Positions 1-8,188 of a DNA stretch of 64,000 nt are shown here, piece by piece. A model generated the notes under the pieces. The model was not told the origin of the DNA. It was given only the letters and a program-made list of their open reading frames with translations, and did no database searches. The stretch is from positions 124,001-188,000 of the forward strand of contig JANQLV010000065.1 in the NCBI GenBank assembly GCA_028280415.1, in the 5' to 3' direction. The position numbers and the translations under genes are program-made. Every line of letters starts with the position of its first letter. Positions within the stretch are counted from its first letter, which is position 1. Source of the DNA: Saprospiraceae bacterium. Its GTDB lineage: Bacteria > Bacteroidota > Bacteroidia > Chitinophagales > Saprospiraceae.

Positions 1-612
1 TGGGTATTGGTCAATTGGTATCCCCATAAGTTGAGCCGTAATTTTACTCTCTTCATAAAACTGCTCTTTTTCCGCTCTGCTTAACTTATGTACCGTTTTT
101 TCATAAAGGTGAATTGTTGTATCAACTAGTGTAGCAAGTACCCAAAACAGCAAGTCGGGCTCAGCGGCGCAAAATGGGTTAATAATTGTTTCGTCCTCGG
201 TTTCCCATACCAACTGACCCCGGATCATGCTGTGAATATTATGTAATCTTCGGGCAGATTGATTCGCTGTAGGGATATCCCCAAACCAGATTCTTACCAT
301 AGAAAGGAAAGTCCGGTGCGATCTGCCTGCCAGATCTTTTTTAAAGTTGCTATAATCGGCTACTCCTTGAGCAATTGCCGGATGAGCAATTTGCAAAAGT
401 AAAGCACGCATACTGCCCAAAATGATACTGGGCTCTCGATAGAGCTTCCAAGTCATACTTCCCGGCCCGAAATATCCCCTGGACAGATTGCGATGTGATT
501 CGCCCAGCCTGGAAAGCAAAGCGCTGTGCATTGCTCGCTGCCCCTCGATCTCCGCCTGAACAGCAGGGGCTAACTTTTTTAGCCGGGTGATTTTTTTTAC
601 TCGATTTTGCAT
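1..612 (-). CDS. DUF2236/MpaB-like oxygenase family protein, C-terminus cut by window edge
   Basis: Open frame of 204 codons running off the left edge; the ATG is at 610-612. The translation carries the signature of the DUF2236 family (MpaB / latex-clearing-protein relatives): a GPGSMTWKLYREP segment near residue 45, then GSMRALLLQIAHPAIAQGV (about 61-79) with the conserved HP pair, then the GRSHRTF stretch. In characterised relatives a histidine-liganded b-type haem does oxygenation; the substrate here cannot be told. A perfect 17-base palindrome lies 31 bases upstream of the start and recurs before the neighbouring regulator operon, so the gene is probably controlled by the winged-helix protein encoded at 695-994. 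The family call is fairly safe; enzymatic activity is inferred. Confidence 0.8.
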   Translation of the reverse strand, partial: MQNRVKKITRLKKLAPAVQAEIEGQRAMHSALLSRLGESHRNLSRGYFGPGSMTWKLYREPSIILGSMRALLLQIAHPAIAQGVADYSNFKKDLAGRSHRTFLSMVRIWFGDIPTANQSARRLHNIHSMIRGQLVWETEDETIINPFCAAEPDLLFWVLATLVDTTIHLYEKTVHKLSRAEKEQFYEESKITAQLMGIPIDQYP

Positions 613-642
613 TATTATATTTTTTGTTGTTTTGTTGAAAGT

Positions 643-659
643 ACTTTGAAATTCAAAGT
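643..659. promoter_or_regulatory. 17-base palindromic operator, copy 1
   Basis: ACTTTGAAATTCAAAGT is a perfect 8+1+8 inverted repeat, preceded by AAAGT. The same sequence with one central change occurs at 1657-1673. It lies upstream of the oxygenase start at 612. Two copies flanking one regulator gene suggest an operator; the binding protein is inferred. Confidence 0.7.
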
Positions 660-694
660 GAATAATTAAAAAAAATTGCTTTTTCCGCTGCTTT

Positions 695-994
695 CTAATC
701 TTTTATCCTCAGCAAGGCTTCCAGGGCATCGAGATGATCATTAAAAGCTTTTTTCCCTTTGGCCGTAGCTCGATAGCTGGTATTGGGTCTCTTGCCAATA
801 AACTGTTTGCGTACCTCTATGTATTCGTTTTCCTCCAAAGCTTTGGCGTGACTGGCCAGCCTGCCATCAGTCAAGTCCAGCATTTCCTTAAACGTCTTGA
901 AGTCAACCCATTCGTTTACCATGAGCATGGACATGATCCCGAGCCGGACTTTATTATCAAAAGCTTTATTGAGATTGGCGATTATTTTTTTCAT
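695..994 (-). CDS. Winged-helix transcriptional regulator (HTH_34-type, MarR/ArsR-like)
   Basis: 99 residues, the usual length for the single-domain winged-helix regulators (HTH_34 family) common in Bacteroidota. The N-terminal helix with FDNKVRLGIMSMLMV (about 13-27) is typical. DFKTFKEMLDLTDGRLASHAKALEENEYI (about 32-60) is the helix-turn-helix with its recognition helix at GRLASHAKAL. IGKRPNTSYRATAKG (about 66-80) is the wing. There is no ligand or dimerisation domain beyond the last helix. The start follows the stop of the membrane-protein gene by 3 bases, so the two are one operon. A palindrome overlapping the likely operon promoter fits autorepression, and the second copy fits control of the oxygenase gene; both are inference. 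Confidence 0.85.
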   Translation of the reverse strand: MKKIIANLNKAFDNKVRLGIMSMLMVNEWVDFKTFKEMLDLTDGRLASHAKALEENEYIEVRKQFIGKRPNTSYRATAKGKKAFNDHLDALEALLRIKD

Positions 995-997
995 AGC

Positions 998-1645
998 TTA
1001 AGCCCGGTCGTATTTATAGTACATCAAAGAACCGTAAGCAATATGTAAAATACCAAAGCCAATTGCCCATAATTCGAGGCCAAATCCCGGAAAGAACATT
1101 CCGAATAAGCCGAGTAATACTTCTGCAATTCCAAGGTTACGAATTTCGTTGAGTGTATATTTGCTGGCGTTGATACAGGCCAGGCCGTAGAATACCAGGG
1201 TGGCCGGTGCAACAAACTTGAAGGCATTATTATAAGCTAAACTCAGGCAAAAAAGCCCGCCTGCGATTAAAGGAATGATCATATTGATCAATAGGCGAAG
1301 CGACGTTTTATCCCATAACTTTTGCCCTTTACGCTTGGCCTTTCTCATTGTAAAAAACAAAGCGGAGCAAAGTGCCAAAGTAAAAACACTGACTGCAATG
1401 ACCAGCATAAAGTAAATGGGTGATAAACCAAACAGAGGGGAGTCCGGTCGCAGTGTATAATATTGGACAGCTTTGAACGGAACTACATCAAAATAATAGA
1501 AAACAAAACCAGCCCCAAGCAAAGCAAATAATCCTGCCGAAACACCGGATAAACCACTTAGAGAAATAAACCTCGAAGATCGTTCCATCAATGAACGTAT
1601 CTCACTTAAGGCTTCTAAATGCTCATTATTTTTATTCATCACCAT
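998..1645 (-). CDS. Polytopic membrane protein, partner of winged-helix regulator
   Basis: 215 residues with about five or six hydrophobic segments, including residues ~31-52, ~73-97, ~113-133, ~140-158 and a paired one at ~170-208. A short charged N-terminus carries NNEHLEALSEIRSLMERSSRF. There is no recognisable catalytic motif. It is the first gene of a two-gene operon with the HTH_34-type regulator 3 bases downstream, an arrangement I recall as common in this phylum although the membrane protein's function is unknown. An alternative ATG two codons downstream (1639) gives MNKNNEHL, which looks equally natural. The operator at 1657-1673 begins 11 bases upstream of the first ATG. Confidence 0.8.
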   Translation of the reverse strand: MVMNKNNEHLEALSEIRSLMERSSRFISLSGLSGVSAGLFALLGAGFVFYYFDVVPFKAVQYYTLRPDSPLFGLSPIYFMLVIAVSVFTLALCSALFFTMRKAKRKGQKLWDKTSLRLLINMIIPLIAGGLFCLSLAYNNAFKFVAPATLVFYGLACINASKYTLNEIRNLGIAEVLLGLFGMFFPGFGLELWAIGFGILHIAYGSLMYYKYDRA

Positions 1646-1656
1646 TTTTTAAAAGT

Positions 1657-1673
1657 ACTTTGAATTTCAAAGT
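1657..1673. promoter_or_regulatory. 17-base palindromic operator, copy 2
   Basis: ACTTTGAATTTCAAAGT, a perfect 8+1+8 inverted repeat, again preceded by AAAGT on the + strand. Read towards the minus-strand operon, TTACTTTG at its edge resembles the Bacteroidota -7 element, with a TTG about 20 bases upstream. The palindrome would thus cover the -7 box and start site, the usual position for a repressor site. Confidence 0.7.
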
Positions 1674-1954
1674 AAATGAATTCTATCTACAAACGCAAGA
1701 AGTAATGATATATTTTTTAAAAAAAGAAAAATTGTAATAATCCTTCGCTGGTAGCTATAATAAGTCTGTCGTAGGCCTGAAATCCGCTCCATTATACCTT
1801 TTGCAAGAATCCGTATCGATATAGTGTTTACCTTTCAACTGAGCCATTTGACTGAAAAATTCTTAAGAATTTTCGGCTTTACAATAACGTATTCATATTT
1901 AACTGGATAAAGAAGTACAGGTACTTGTATCTAAGAATCTCTTTACTATTTTTT

Positions 1955-2908
1955 ATGAAACAAATAATTATGAACACAATTACGATCACAGCTCAGGCAA
2001 ACGGAAGTTCGCAACCTCCAACCACCAACTTCCCCAATACGCTTCAAAATGGTGATTTCACTATTAATGGAAAATTGAGTTCCCCGGTTGTGGGTAATGG
2101 CGTAGATGAATCTACTAAATGGAATTTTGATTTCAGTAATGATCCTAATTTTTTATTTTTCTCCAGTTCTAATGCACTGGTTTCTGCTAAACTTACTCTT
2201 TTTTTAACGGTAAAAGGATATGTTCAGACAGATGATGTACGGATTGATGGTTTTCCGGGGGTGGCGGGACCAATTCCTTCTTTACCGCCAAATACCATTT
2301 CTGTCGTTACGATTAATTTATTAAACGTTAATTCAAGTTATTCCTCTAGTGGTATTTTGGGGGCGCTTTATAGTGGGACACTTGGGGTCGTTCCAATGAT
2401 TTACCAGGATGATGCGATTATCTCTCATGCTAAATTAGAATTAACACAGCGATTACCTGTTTATCAATACGCCATCAAAATAGTTTGTGGTAAAGCCGAT
2501 GGAAAAATACTTGCCAAAGGGATATATCATACTGCAATTAATATCCACAACCCTAGTTATAAAATGGTTACTTTTCGCAAAAAGTTTGCAGTAGCATTAC
2601 CTGGAAAGCCCGGGGACGTTACCAGGTTCTTTGATGCCAGACTTGGCTCTGATCAGGCACTTGAGATTGATTGTCCAGAGATCATGAAGTATACTAAATG
2701 CAAAAATTTCGTAAAAGGTTTTGTAATTATTGAAAGTGATTTCCCTTTGGATATTGTAGCTGTCTATACTGCAGCCAGCAGCTATGGAAAATCGGAAGAG
2801 GTTCAATCCATTCATTCTGAACGTGTCAAACCACGAAAACGTCGCTTTCGGAAACCTTCAACTATAGATAAAGGTCTTTCCTCAAAAAGTCACAAGGATA
2901 AAACCTGA
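1955..2908 (+). CDS. Orphan protein with a conserved C-terminal sandwich-like domain
   Basis: A 317-residue protein from the ATG at 1955; 1970 (MNTITITAQ) is an equally good start, and a TTG at 1925 is less likely. There is no signal peptide. The N-terminal half (to ~175) is rich in Ser, Asn, Pro and Gly and predicted to be beta. The C-terminal ~130 residues begin YQYAIKIVCGKADG, continue GIYHTAINIHNP, then ALPGKPGDV, ALEIDCPEIM, KGFVIIESDFPLDIVAVYTA, and end HSERVKPRKRRFRK. I recall this C-terminal pattern from unnamed proteins in several bacteria but know no function. The tail after residue ~290 is strongly basic. It stands alone: the next gene is convergent, and a hairpin follows at 3041-3067. 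Confidence 0.7.
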   Translation: MKQIIMNTITITAQANGSSQPPTTNFPNTLQNGDFTINGKLSSPVVGNGVDESTKWNFDFSNDPNFLFFSSSNALVSAKLTLFLTVKGYVQTDDVRIDGFPGVAGPIPSLPPNTISVVTINLLNVNSSYSSSGILGALYSGTLGVVPMIYQDDAIISHAKLELTQRLPVYQYAIKIVCGKADGKILAKGIYHTAINIHNPSYKMVTFRKKFAVALPGKPGDVTRFFDARLGSDQALEIDCPEIMKYTKCKNFVKGFVIIESDFPLDIVAVYTAASSYGKSEEVQSIHSERVKPRKRRFRKPSTIDKGLSSKSHKDKT

Positions 2909-3040
2909 TATTATTAGGTGGAAGTATTATTTATTGTAAAACTAGATTCCGAATACTTCTTTAGGTAGTTTCATCGCATCAATGAATTTATCTAAAAAAG
3001 AAATATTCATGTTGTCTAAGATTGATCTTAAAATTCGGTA

Positions 3041-3067
3041 AGGCTTAGAGGAAAAACCTCTGAGCCT
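3041..3067 (+). terminator. Hairpin downstream of the orphan gene, possible terminator
   Basis: An 11-base stem AGGCTTAGAGG / CCTCTGAGCCT (one G-T pair) around a five-A loop, 133 bases after the stop at 2908. Only a weak T-rich tract follows. The remainder of 2909-3304 shows nothing else I can support. Confidence 0.45.
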
Positions 3068-3304
3068 GCCGTTCTTTATACTTCACATAAAAGGGTAAAT
3101 ACTCAAATTGGACCATGCTACCGACAAAGTGCAAAACGGCTATAGGTAGGTCATAAATCTCCTTTTTACTTACCAAACGCCAGCTAGTCGCATTGTATGG
3201 CCCAACCAACAAATGCAAAAGAATTACTTCAGTTTAACGAATTTTCTGGATTCAGGTTTGCCATAATAAAAGTCTTTCAATGTTTCGAAAGATCACCTAT
3301 ATCT

Positions 3305-4708
3305 TTATTGTTCTTTTTCAAAATAAATAATATCACACTGATTCAAATCCGAATTGAGTATAACTTCCTGAATACTATGCCCATCGTCAATAATCAGAGC
3401 GGCTGTATTCGGAGGATTCTTGCCCAGGTCATCGGCATAGAGTAGTAAATAGTTCTCCCCTATATTCGGATCAATTTTCATTTCCAGGGCATAAGGCTTG
3501 GCTTTGAGGGTATAATTTTTAACCAGCCAGTTGCCATTATAGTTCATAGAGACAATATCGCCATCAATTTTATTATGGTCATAAATCTTTATGGTAAAAT
3601 CCGTGTTTCGGACTTTTATAATACGACCATCTTTGATCTTTCTACGAGTCAATTCTATGGGCTTGGCTTTGGGTTGATCGACAATTAATTCTTTATTCGT
3701 AGGGGGAGTATAGCGAATAAAACCTCTCTTTGAACCTTTTGTTACCCTGGCCAGGCCTTCTTTAAAATCGTAGGCTTTATCAAATTGGGGCTCAATAGCT
3801 ATGCTCCCGTCGGTGCGAATATAACCCCACTTGCCGTTCATTTTTACGCGGGCCAATTTTTCGTAAAAACGGGACGCCTCATCGTATTGAGGTGGAATCA
3901 CAAATGCGCCTGTACGATCAATAAAACCCCATTTGCCATCTATTTGTACCGGAGCGAGGTTATGCGAAAAGCTAAAAACATTTGTAAATTTTGCAGGAAT
4001 GACAAATTCCCCTTGCTTATTGATAAAACCATATTTGCCATCTTTTTCCACTTTTGCTAGACCATCTGAAAAACTACTGGCATAATCATAAACCGGTGGA
4101 ATAAGCAGTTTACCGTTTTTCCCGATATAACCCCATTTTTCCCGGATTTTGGCACAAAATAATCCCTCGGACTCCGCTAAAAGATATTCCAGCTTTGGTT
4201 CAATAATGAACTTACCTGTCGTATTGATTACCCCCCATTTACCCTGGAATTGAACCGGAGCCAGGCCATCCGAAAAAGTACTGGCGGATTCAAATTTTGC
4301 AGGGATAATCATTTTCCCCTTTTTGTTAATAAAACCCCAAAGTTTGTTCATACGAACGCAAGCCAGGCCCTCCTGAAAGGGGCTCGTCACTTCATACTGA
4401 GCTTCGATAACGAAATTTCCCGCACGATCAATAAATCCGCTTCGGGAATCCATAGTCTGAAAATTGGTATAACCTGCCGATGCAACATCTTCCGAATAAG
4501 CATCAATAATATTGAATTGCGGAGGAATATGTATTTGGCCCTCTCGATTGATGTATCCCCTTTCAAAACCTTTCTTGACAATTGCCAATCCATCACTGAA
4601 ATCACTACATCGATCATACTGGTTAGTTGTAAATGCCCATTCGAAATTTTGCGCACTTAAAGTTGAGCATAAGAAGACAAGAAGAATAACCTGATATATT
4701 CTGTTCAT
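3305..4708 (-). CDS. Secreted WG-repeat (KWG) protein
   Basis: 467 residues with a signal peptide (MNRIYQVILLVFLCSTLSAQ). From about residue 25 to 330 there are eight to nine WG repeats of ~34-36 residues with the pattern WGFIN-KKGK-IIP-F: for example WGFINKKGKMIIPAKFE, WGVINTTGKFIIEPKLE, WGYIGKNGKLLIPPVYD and WGFIDRTGAFVIPPQYD. The repeats form a beta-rich solenoid of uncertain role, perhaps binding or envelope contact. The last ~120 residues are non-repetitive (from KELIVDQPKAKP to the end) and are not recognised. A TATCTTTG -7 box (4792-4799) lies upstream. No T9SS sorting domain is seen, so it may stay periplasmic or be exported another way. Confidence 0.85.
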   Translation of the reverse strand: MNRIYQVILLVFLCSTLSAQNFEWAFTTNQYDRCSDFSDGLAIVKKGFERGYINREGQIHIPPQFNIIDAYSEDVASAGYTNFQTMDSRSGFIDRAGNFVIEAQYEVTSPFQEGLACVRMNKLWGFINKKGKMIIPAKFESASTFSDGLAPVQFQGKWGVINTTGKFIIEPKLEYLLAESEGLFCAKIREKWGYIGKNGKLLIPPVYDYASSFSDGLAKVEKDGKYGFINKQGEFVIPAKFTNVFSFSHNLAPVQIDGKWGFIDRTGAFVIPPQYDEASRFYEKLARVKMNGKWGYIRTDGSIAIEPQFDKAYDFKEGLARVTKGSKRGFIRYTPPTNKELIVDQPKAKPIELTRRKIKDGRIIKVRNTDFTIKIYDHNKIDGDIVSMNYNGNWLVKNYTLKAKPYALEMKIDPNIGENYLLLYADDLGKNPPNTAALIIDDGHSIQEVILNSDLNQCDIIYFEKEQ

Positions 4709-4791
4709 GGTTGATTTTGATTTACAGGATACTAACGATTTATGTATATTATCCTTGTATACCGAATCAGAAGATTCGATGAATCCATCCG

Positions 4792-4799
4792 CAAAGATA
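4792..4799 (-). promoter_or_regulatory. Bacteroidota -7 element before WG-repeat gene
   Basis: Minus-strand TATCTTTG, an exact match to TAnnTTTG, about 84 bases upstream of the ATG. No convincing -33 TTG is at the right distance. The rest of the 4709-5214 gap holds a terminator (5071-5100) and otherwise nothing recognised. Confidence 0.4.
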
Positions 4800-5070
4800 A
4801 GGGGATTTTTACTCTAAAATTGGAGAAAAAGAAAACGGTCAAATTACTTAACCGTTTATCTGGAAATTTAGACTTCTTAGAAATCTCTCGATGTTAATTT
4901 TTATAGAACGATATCTTTAGTTCATAGCTTTAATTTTTTGAAGCCTGAAAATAGTTGTAGTTTTCTTATTTCAAAATTGTCTAAAAGATAGCATAGAAGA
5001 GCTCAGAACTGATTTTTCTTCTCGAACCAGGAAAAAATGCTTACAGTAGTATTTAAGTATCTTGGTTTGG

Positions 5071-5100
5071 AAAAAAGAAAAGGATGCATACACATCCTTC
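5071..5100 (-). terminator. Rho-independent terminator of T9SS cargo gene
   Basis: On the minus strand AAGGATG-TGTATG-CATCCTT is followed by TTCTTTTTT. It lies about 115 bases after the stop of the gene at 5215-6300. Confidence 0.6.
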
Positions 5101-5214
5101 TCAATTACATTTATCTTTCCTTGTTATCCATTTCAAGTAAGCACTTTTTGATGATTAGTTTTTTCTGAGCTGATATTTTGAGTTTTATTAAGAAAAAAAT
5201 CTCAAAACAACTCT

Positions 5215-6300
5215 CTACTGTTTAATTATTGGATAATAATAATTTTGCACTCCTTGCCTTAACTGAAGATGATAAATACCAGATGGCAAATCTGATAAGT
5301 CTATTATGATCGGGTTTATATTATGCTCCAACGTTTTTTCCCGAATCAATTGCCCTTGTCGATCAAACAATCTTAATCTCATTGCTTCCCGGTTATTCCC
5401 TGATATGATCTTGAAATGATCATTTATCGGATTTGGATATACGATAGGCCTGTTCGATTCCAAAATGGGGATTTCAACCGAAATGATATCGCTAAAAGTT
5501 ATATGGCCATCGAGGTCTATTTGCCTTAGACGATAGTAATTCTGAGGAAGTAGAACGGAATGATCTGCATGATTGTATACGGTTTGTTCACCGGTTTGTA
5601 TTTCATCATTATAGATACTTATCAGGTCTTCGAACAATACTTCATCGCTACTTTTTTCCAGAACAAAGTGATCGTGCTTGTCTTCTGAACTCGTAGCCCA
5701 TTCAAGGTGAATACAATGTTGATTTTTCAGATACATTGCTCTGAAATAGATGAGATCAAGGGGCAAAGGATTAGCTACGGATACGAATTCCTGGCCGGGA
5801 TTCGCCAGTCCACAAGTACCTTGATCGAGCGTCTGCCATTCAAAATCAACATAAGAGGTCCCTGTTCCCTGTAGCTGGAGAGAACTCCCAGGAACAGTTA
5901 ATGCGCCTATATTTTCTGCAGTTAACCCTGCCCCCGGACCGTCTACTGCCATCAAAGCTGTATTATAACTTATGAATTGGACGATTATATCATTATCGTT
6001 TACCAGAATTAAGCCTCCGGTATTGGGCTGCAGGAAGACGATATCCACTTCAATGATATTATAGCCGGTTGCTGTGACGGAGGAAGGTATAGCCCCCGTC
6101 AGAGAAACCGTATCCTGGGCGATACCATTATCATCATAAGTCGTCACGAACCAATCGGTAAGGTCCTGATCCGGTGCAGTAGCGATTTCGACACAGTTAT
6201 TATTACTGAGATAATCTATCTCATTAAAAAACACACTTTGACCAATCAGAACTGAAGTCCAAAGAAAGATGAAGGAAAAGAGTGTTGTTCTTAGTAGCAT
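5215..6300 (-). CDS. T9SS-exported surface protein with lamin-tail-like domain
   Basis: 361 residues from the ATG at 6300; an upstream in-frame ATG at 6342 would bury the signal peptide (MLLRTTLFSFIFLWTSVLIGQS). The region after cleavage opens VFFNEIDYLSNNNCVEIATAPDQDLTDW, which resembles lamin-tail-like (LTD) domains of secreted proteins (to residue ~150). A fibronectin/immunoglobulin-like stretch LDLIYFRAMYLKNQHCIHLEWATSSEDKHDHF follows, as often in Bacteroidota cargo proteins. The C-terminal ~75 residues from VYPNPINDHF to the end (LSDLPSGIYHLQL) are a type A T9SS sorting domain. The protein should cross the outer membrane by type IX secretion and be surface-attached. The ligand is unknown. 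Confidence 0.85.
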   Translation of the reverse strand: MLLRTTLFSFIFLWTSVLIGQSVFFNEIDYLSNNNCVEIATAPDQDLTDWFVTTYDDNGIAQDTVSLTGAIPSSVTATGYNIIEVDIVFLQPNTGGLILVNDNDIIVQFISYNTALMAVDGPGAGLTAENIGALTVPGSSLQLQGTGTSYVDFEWQTLDQGTCGLANPGQEFVSVANPLPLDLIYFRAMYLKNQHCIHLEWATSSEDKHDHFVLEKSSDEVLFEDLISIYNDEIQTGEQTVYNHADHSVLLPQNYYRLRQIDLDGHITFSDIISVEIPILESNRPIVYPNPINDHFKIISGNNREAMRLRLFDRQGQLIREKTLEHNINPIIIDLSDLPSGIYHLQLRQGVQNYYYPIIKQ

Positions 6301-6452
6301 AAGTTTTCCAGCTTTAGTAATATAAGTCAAGCCACAAAGCAATTACAGCAAGGTGATTGAAAAATAACTAATCAATAAAAAAGTAATAAGGCTTTGAATC
6401 AAAGCCAGACTAGGAAAGATAATGTAGTAAAATTATTGGTTTTTCGGGTCAA

Positions 6453-7961
6453 TTACAAGAAAGTTGGTATTTTATAATAATTACACAGTTCTTCCAGCGT
6501 TTGCCGAATGTTGGAAAAACGATCTTTTTGAGCAGAATCGATTAGTTTTTTAAGTTTGCGGGCATACTGCTCCCGGCCGGTACTAATCCATTTTGCGGCA
6601 TAATAAAAACCGTGGATCGTCATATCATTTACCGGGTTGGTCACTTTTTTATTTGTAGCTTTTCGATAGCGAAGGTAGTTCTGCTCTACGTTTTCATAAT
6701 TTTTCAAACAAAAATAGGCTGTACCCATGATCGTATAAATCGCATCAACATAAGCCTGAAAAGAGATTTGCTGGTAAGTGATCAGTGTTTGATTGAGTAT
6801 GGCAATGGCATTCTTCAAGGCTTCTTTTTTACCATCGACTAATAATAACAGGCAGTAAATGGTCGTGACATTAATATAACGGATAGTGAAGTTTTGTTCG
6901 ATTTGTTGATTATCTAAAATCGCTTTGCAATCCTGCTTCAATTGCTCTATTCGTTCCCGGATATCCTCGGGCATCAGGTCCTGATGATCATCCCGGTAGG
7001 CTTTCATATAATTGGAAATATAAAAATTGGCCTCGGCATTGATCATAAACATTTCCGGTTGGTTGATATAACTGTTCCAATAAAGAATGTCTTTATCCGA
7101 GCGCCAAAGCTCCTGGGATTTTTCCAGAACTTCTTTGATATTCAATGCCTTCAATTGATACCTCAATTTGAAAAAGCGCACTCTGTCTGAAAAGTATACC
7201 AAATATGGAAAAACCAGATAGTTGTTTTTCTCTAACTGGTCTTCGATATTTTCCAGCAAGAGATAAGTCTCTTTTTCAAAAAAACGATCGTCTTTATGGA
7301 AATGCAAGAAGAAACAGTAACAACATTTACTGCTGACCTGTACGATGATGCTTGGATGGTCAAAATGCTTTTTGAAAAAATCGAGATTATTTTCGATATC
7401 TACCTGACCGGGTTTTTCTTTTAAATGATAGGTATTGTAAAAATGTTCAAAAAGCCGGGATATAGTGAGCTGATGCTGTAGTGCTATCCTGGCTTTTTGT
7501 AAGTAAACAGCGGCTTGTCTGGAGGATTCCATGAGGATACTTTGTTGTCCCAGAATGTTTAGAATTTTTGCCTGGGTCGAAAAATCTTCGATTTTTTCAC
7601 TCAACTCCAAAAGCAATTCTGCCAATCGATTGGCTTTGGCAAAATCGCCCTGATTAATCAGTCTTTGGAACCTGGAAATATTATGCTGTAAATAATCGGG
7701 GTAGTTCTTGGCCAGAAAAGCGGTAAGCCCAAAGGTATAATGCGCAAGTTGATAAAACTTTTTTCGGCTTTTTTCATCAATGGAAGTATAAACGGCTTTG
7801 CATAAATAATCCGTTGATTGATCTGCTTCCAGTTTACGGTCAATACTGTCAACTAAGGCCAAAGGATAGTAGGAACGGATACTCAGATTCTTGACGTGAT
7901 TCCGAAAAGCATCAAAATGGAAGTCATCCAGTAATTTTATAGTCTTGACGATTGTCAGCAT
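6453..7961 (-). CDS. Cytoplasmic alpha-solenoid (TPR-like) protein of unknown function
   Basis: 502 residues from the ATG at 7961 (MLTIVKTIKLLDDFHFDAF); a longer frame begins at 8006 but its 15 extra residues look non-native. The whole protein appears helical, with degenerate TPR-like pairs, for example FAKANRLAELLLELSEKIEDFSTQAKILNILGQ and YVDAIYTIMGTAYFCLKNYENVEQNYLRYRK. There are no signal peptide, membrane segment or enzymatic motif. The opening, which describes a fixed-length N-terminal helical unit, resembles unnamed proteins that recur in Lewinella-type genomes (recollection, not a search). It is monocistronic, between a T9SS cargo gene and the large PKD-type cargo gene. Confidence 0.75.
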   Translation of the reverse strand: MLTIVKTIKLLDDFHFDAFRNHVKNLSIRSYYPLALVDSIDRKLEADQSTDYLCKAVYTSIDEKSRKKFYQLAHYTFGLTAFLAKNYPDYLQHNISRFQRLINQGDFAKANRLAELLLELSEKIEDFSTQAKILNILGQQSILMESSRQAAVYLQKARIALQHQLTISRLFEHFYNTYHLKEKPGQVDIENNLDFFKKHFDHPSIIVQVSSKCCYCFFLHFHKDDRFFEKETYLLLENIEDQLEKNNYLVFPYLVYFSDRVRFFKLRYQLKALNIKEVLEKSQELWRSDKDILYWNSYINQPEMFMINAEANFYISNYMKAYRDDHQDLMPEDIRERIEQLKQDCKAILDNQQIEQNFTIRYINVTTIYCLLLLVDGKKEALKNAIAILNQTLITYQQISFQAYVDAIYTIMGTAYFCLKNYENVEQNYLRYRKATNKKVTNPVNDMTIHGFYYAAKWISTGREQYARKLKKLIDSAQKDRFSNIRQTLEELCNYYKIPTFL

Positions 7962-8099
7962 AATGGGTCGATCTCCTCTGAACCCAAATTTAAAACAAAC
8001 AATCATAACCGCATAACCTTATACTGGATGTCTGGATAGTTTATAACTGCATACGTATTCTATCATGGACTTTTCATCTATGGGTATGGATAACAAATA

Positions 8100-8119
8100 C
8101 CCGAGATAAGTATCTCGGG
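8100..8119 (-). terminator. Hairpin after PKD-type cargo gene
   Basis: CCCGAGATA-AG-TATCTCGGG, a 9-base perfect inverted repeat located 70 bases after the stop of the gene at 8189-10363. The U-tract is weak (TATTTG), so termination efficiency is uncertain. Confidence 0.5.
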
Positions 8120-8188
8120 CATTTGACTATTTTCAACTTGTCGTATGAATGCGTTCATCCATTGGTTAAGCTCACTCTTGCAAATGCG

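Noticed and set aside
4250-4660. 136-residue frame antisense to WG repeats
   Set aside because: Its repeated look is only the mirror of the WG repeats on the minus strand.
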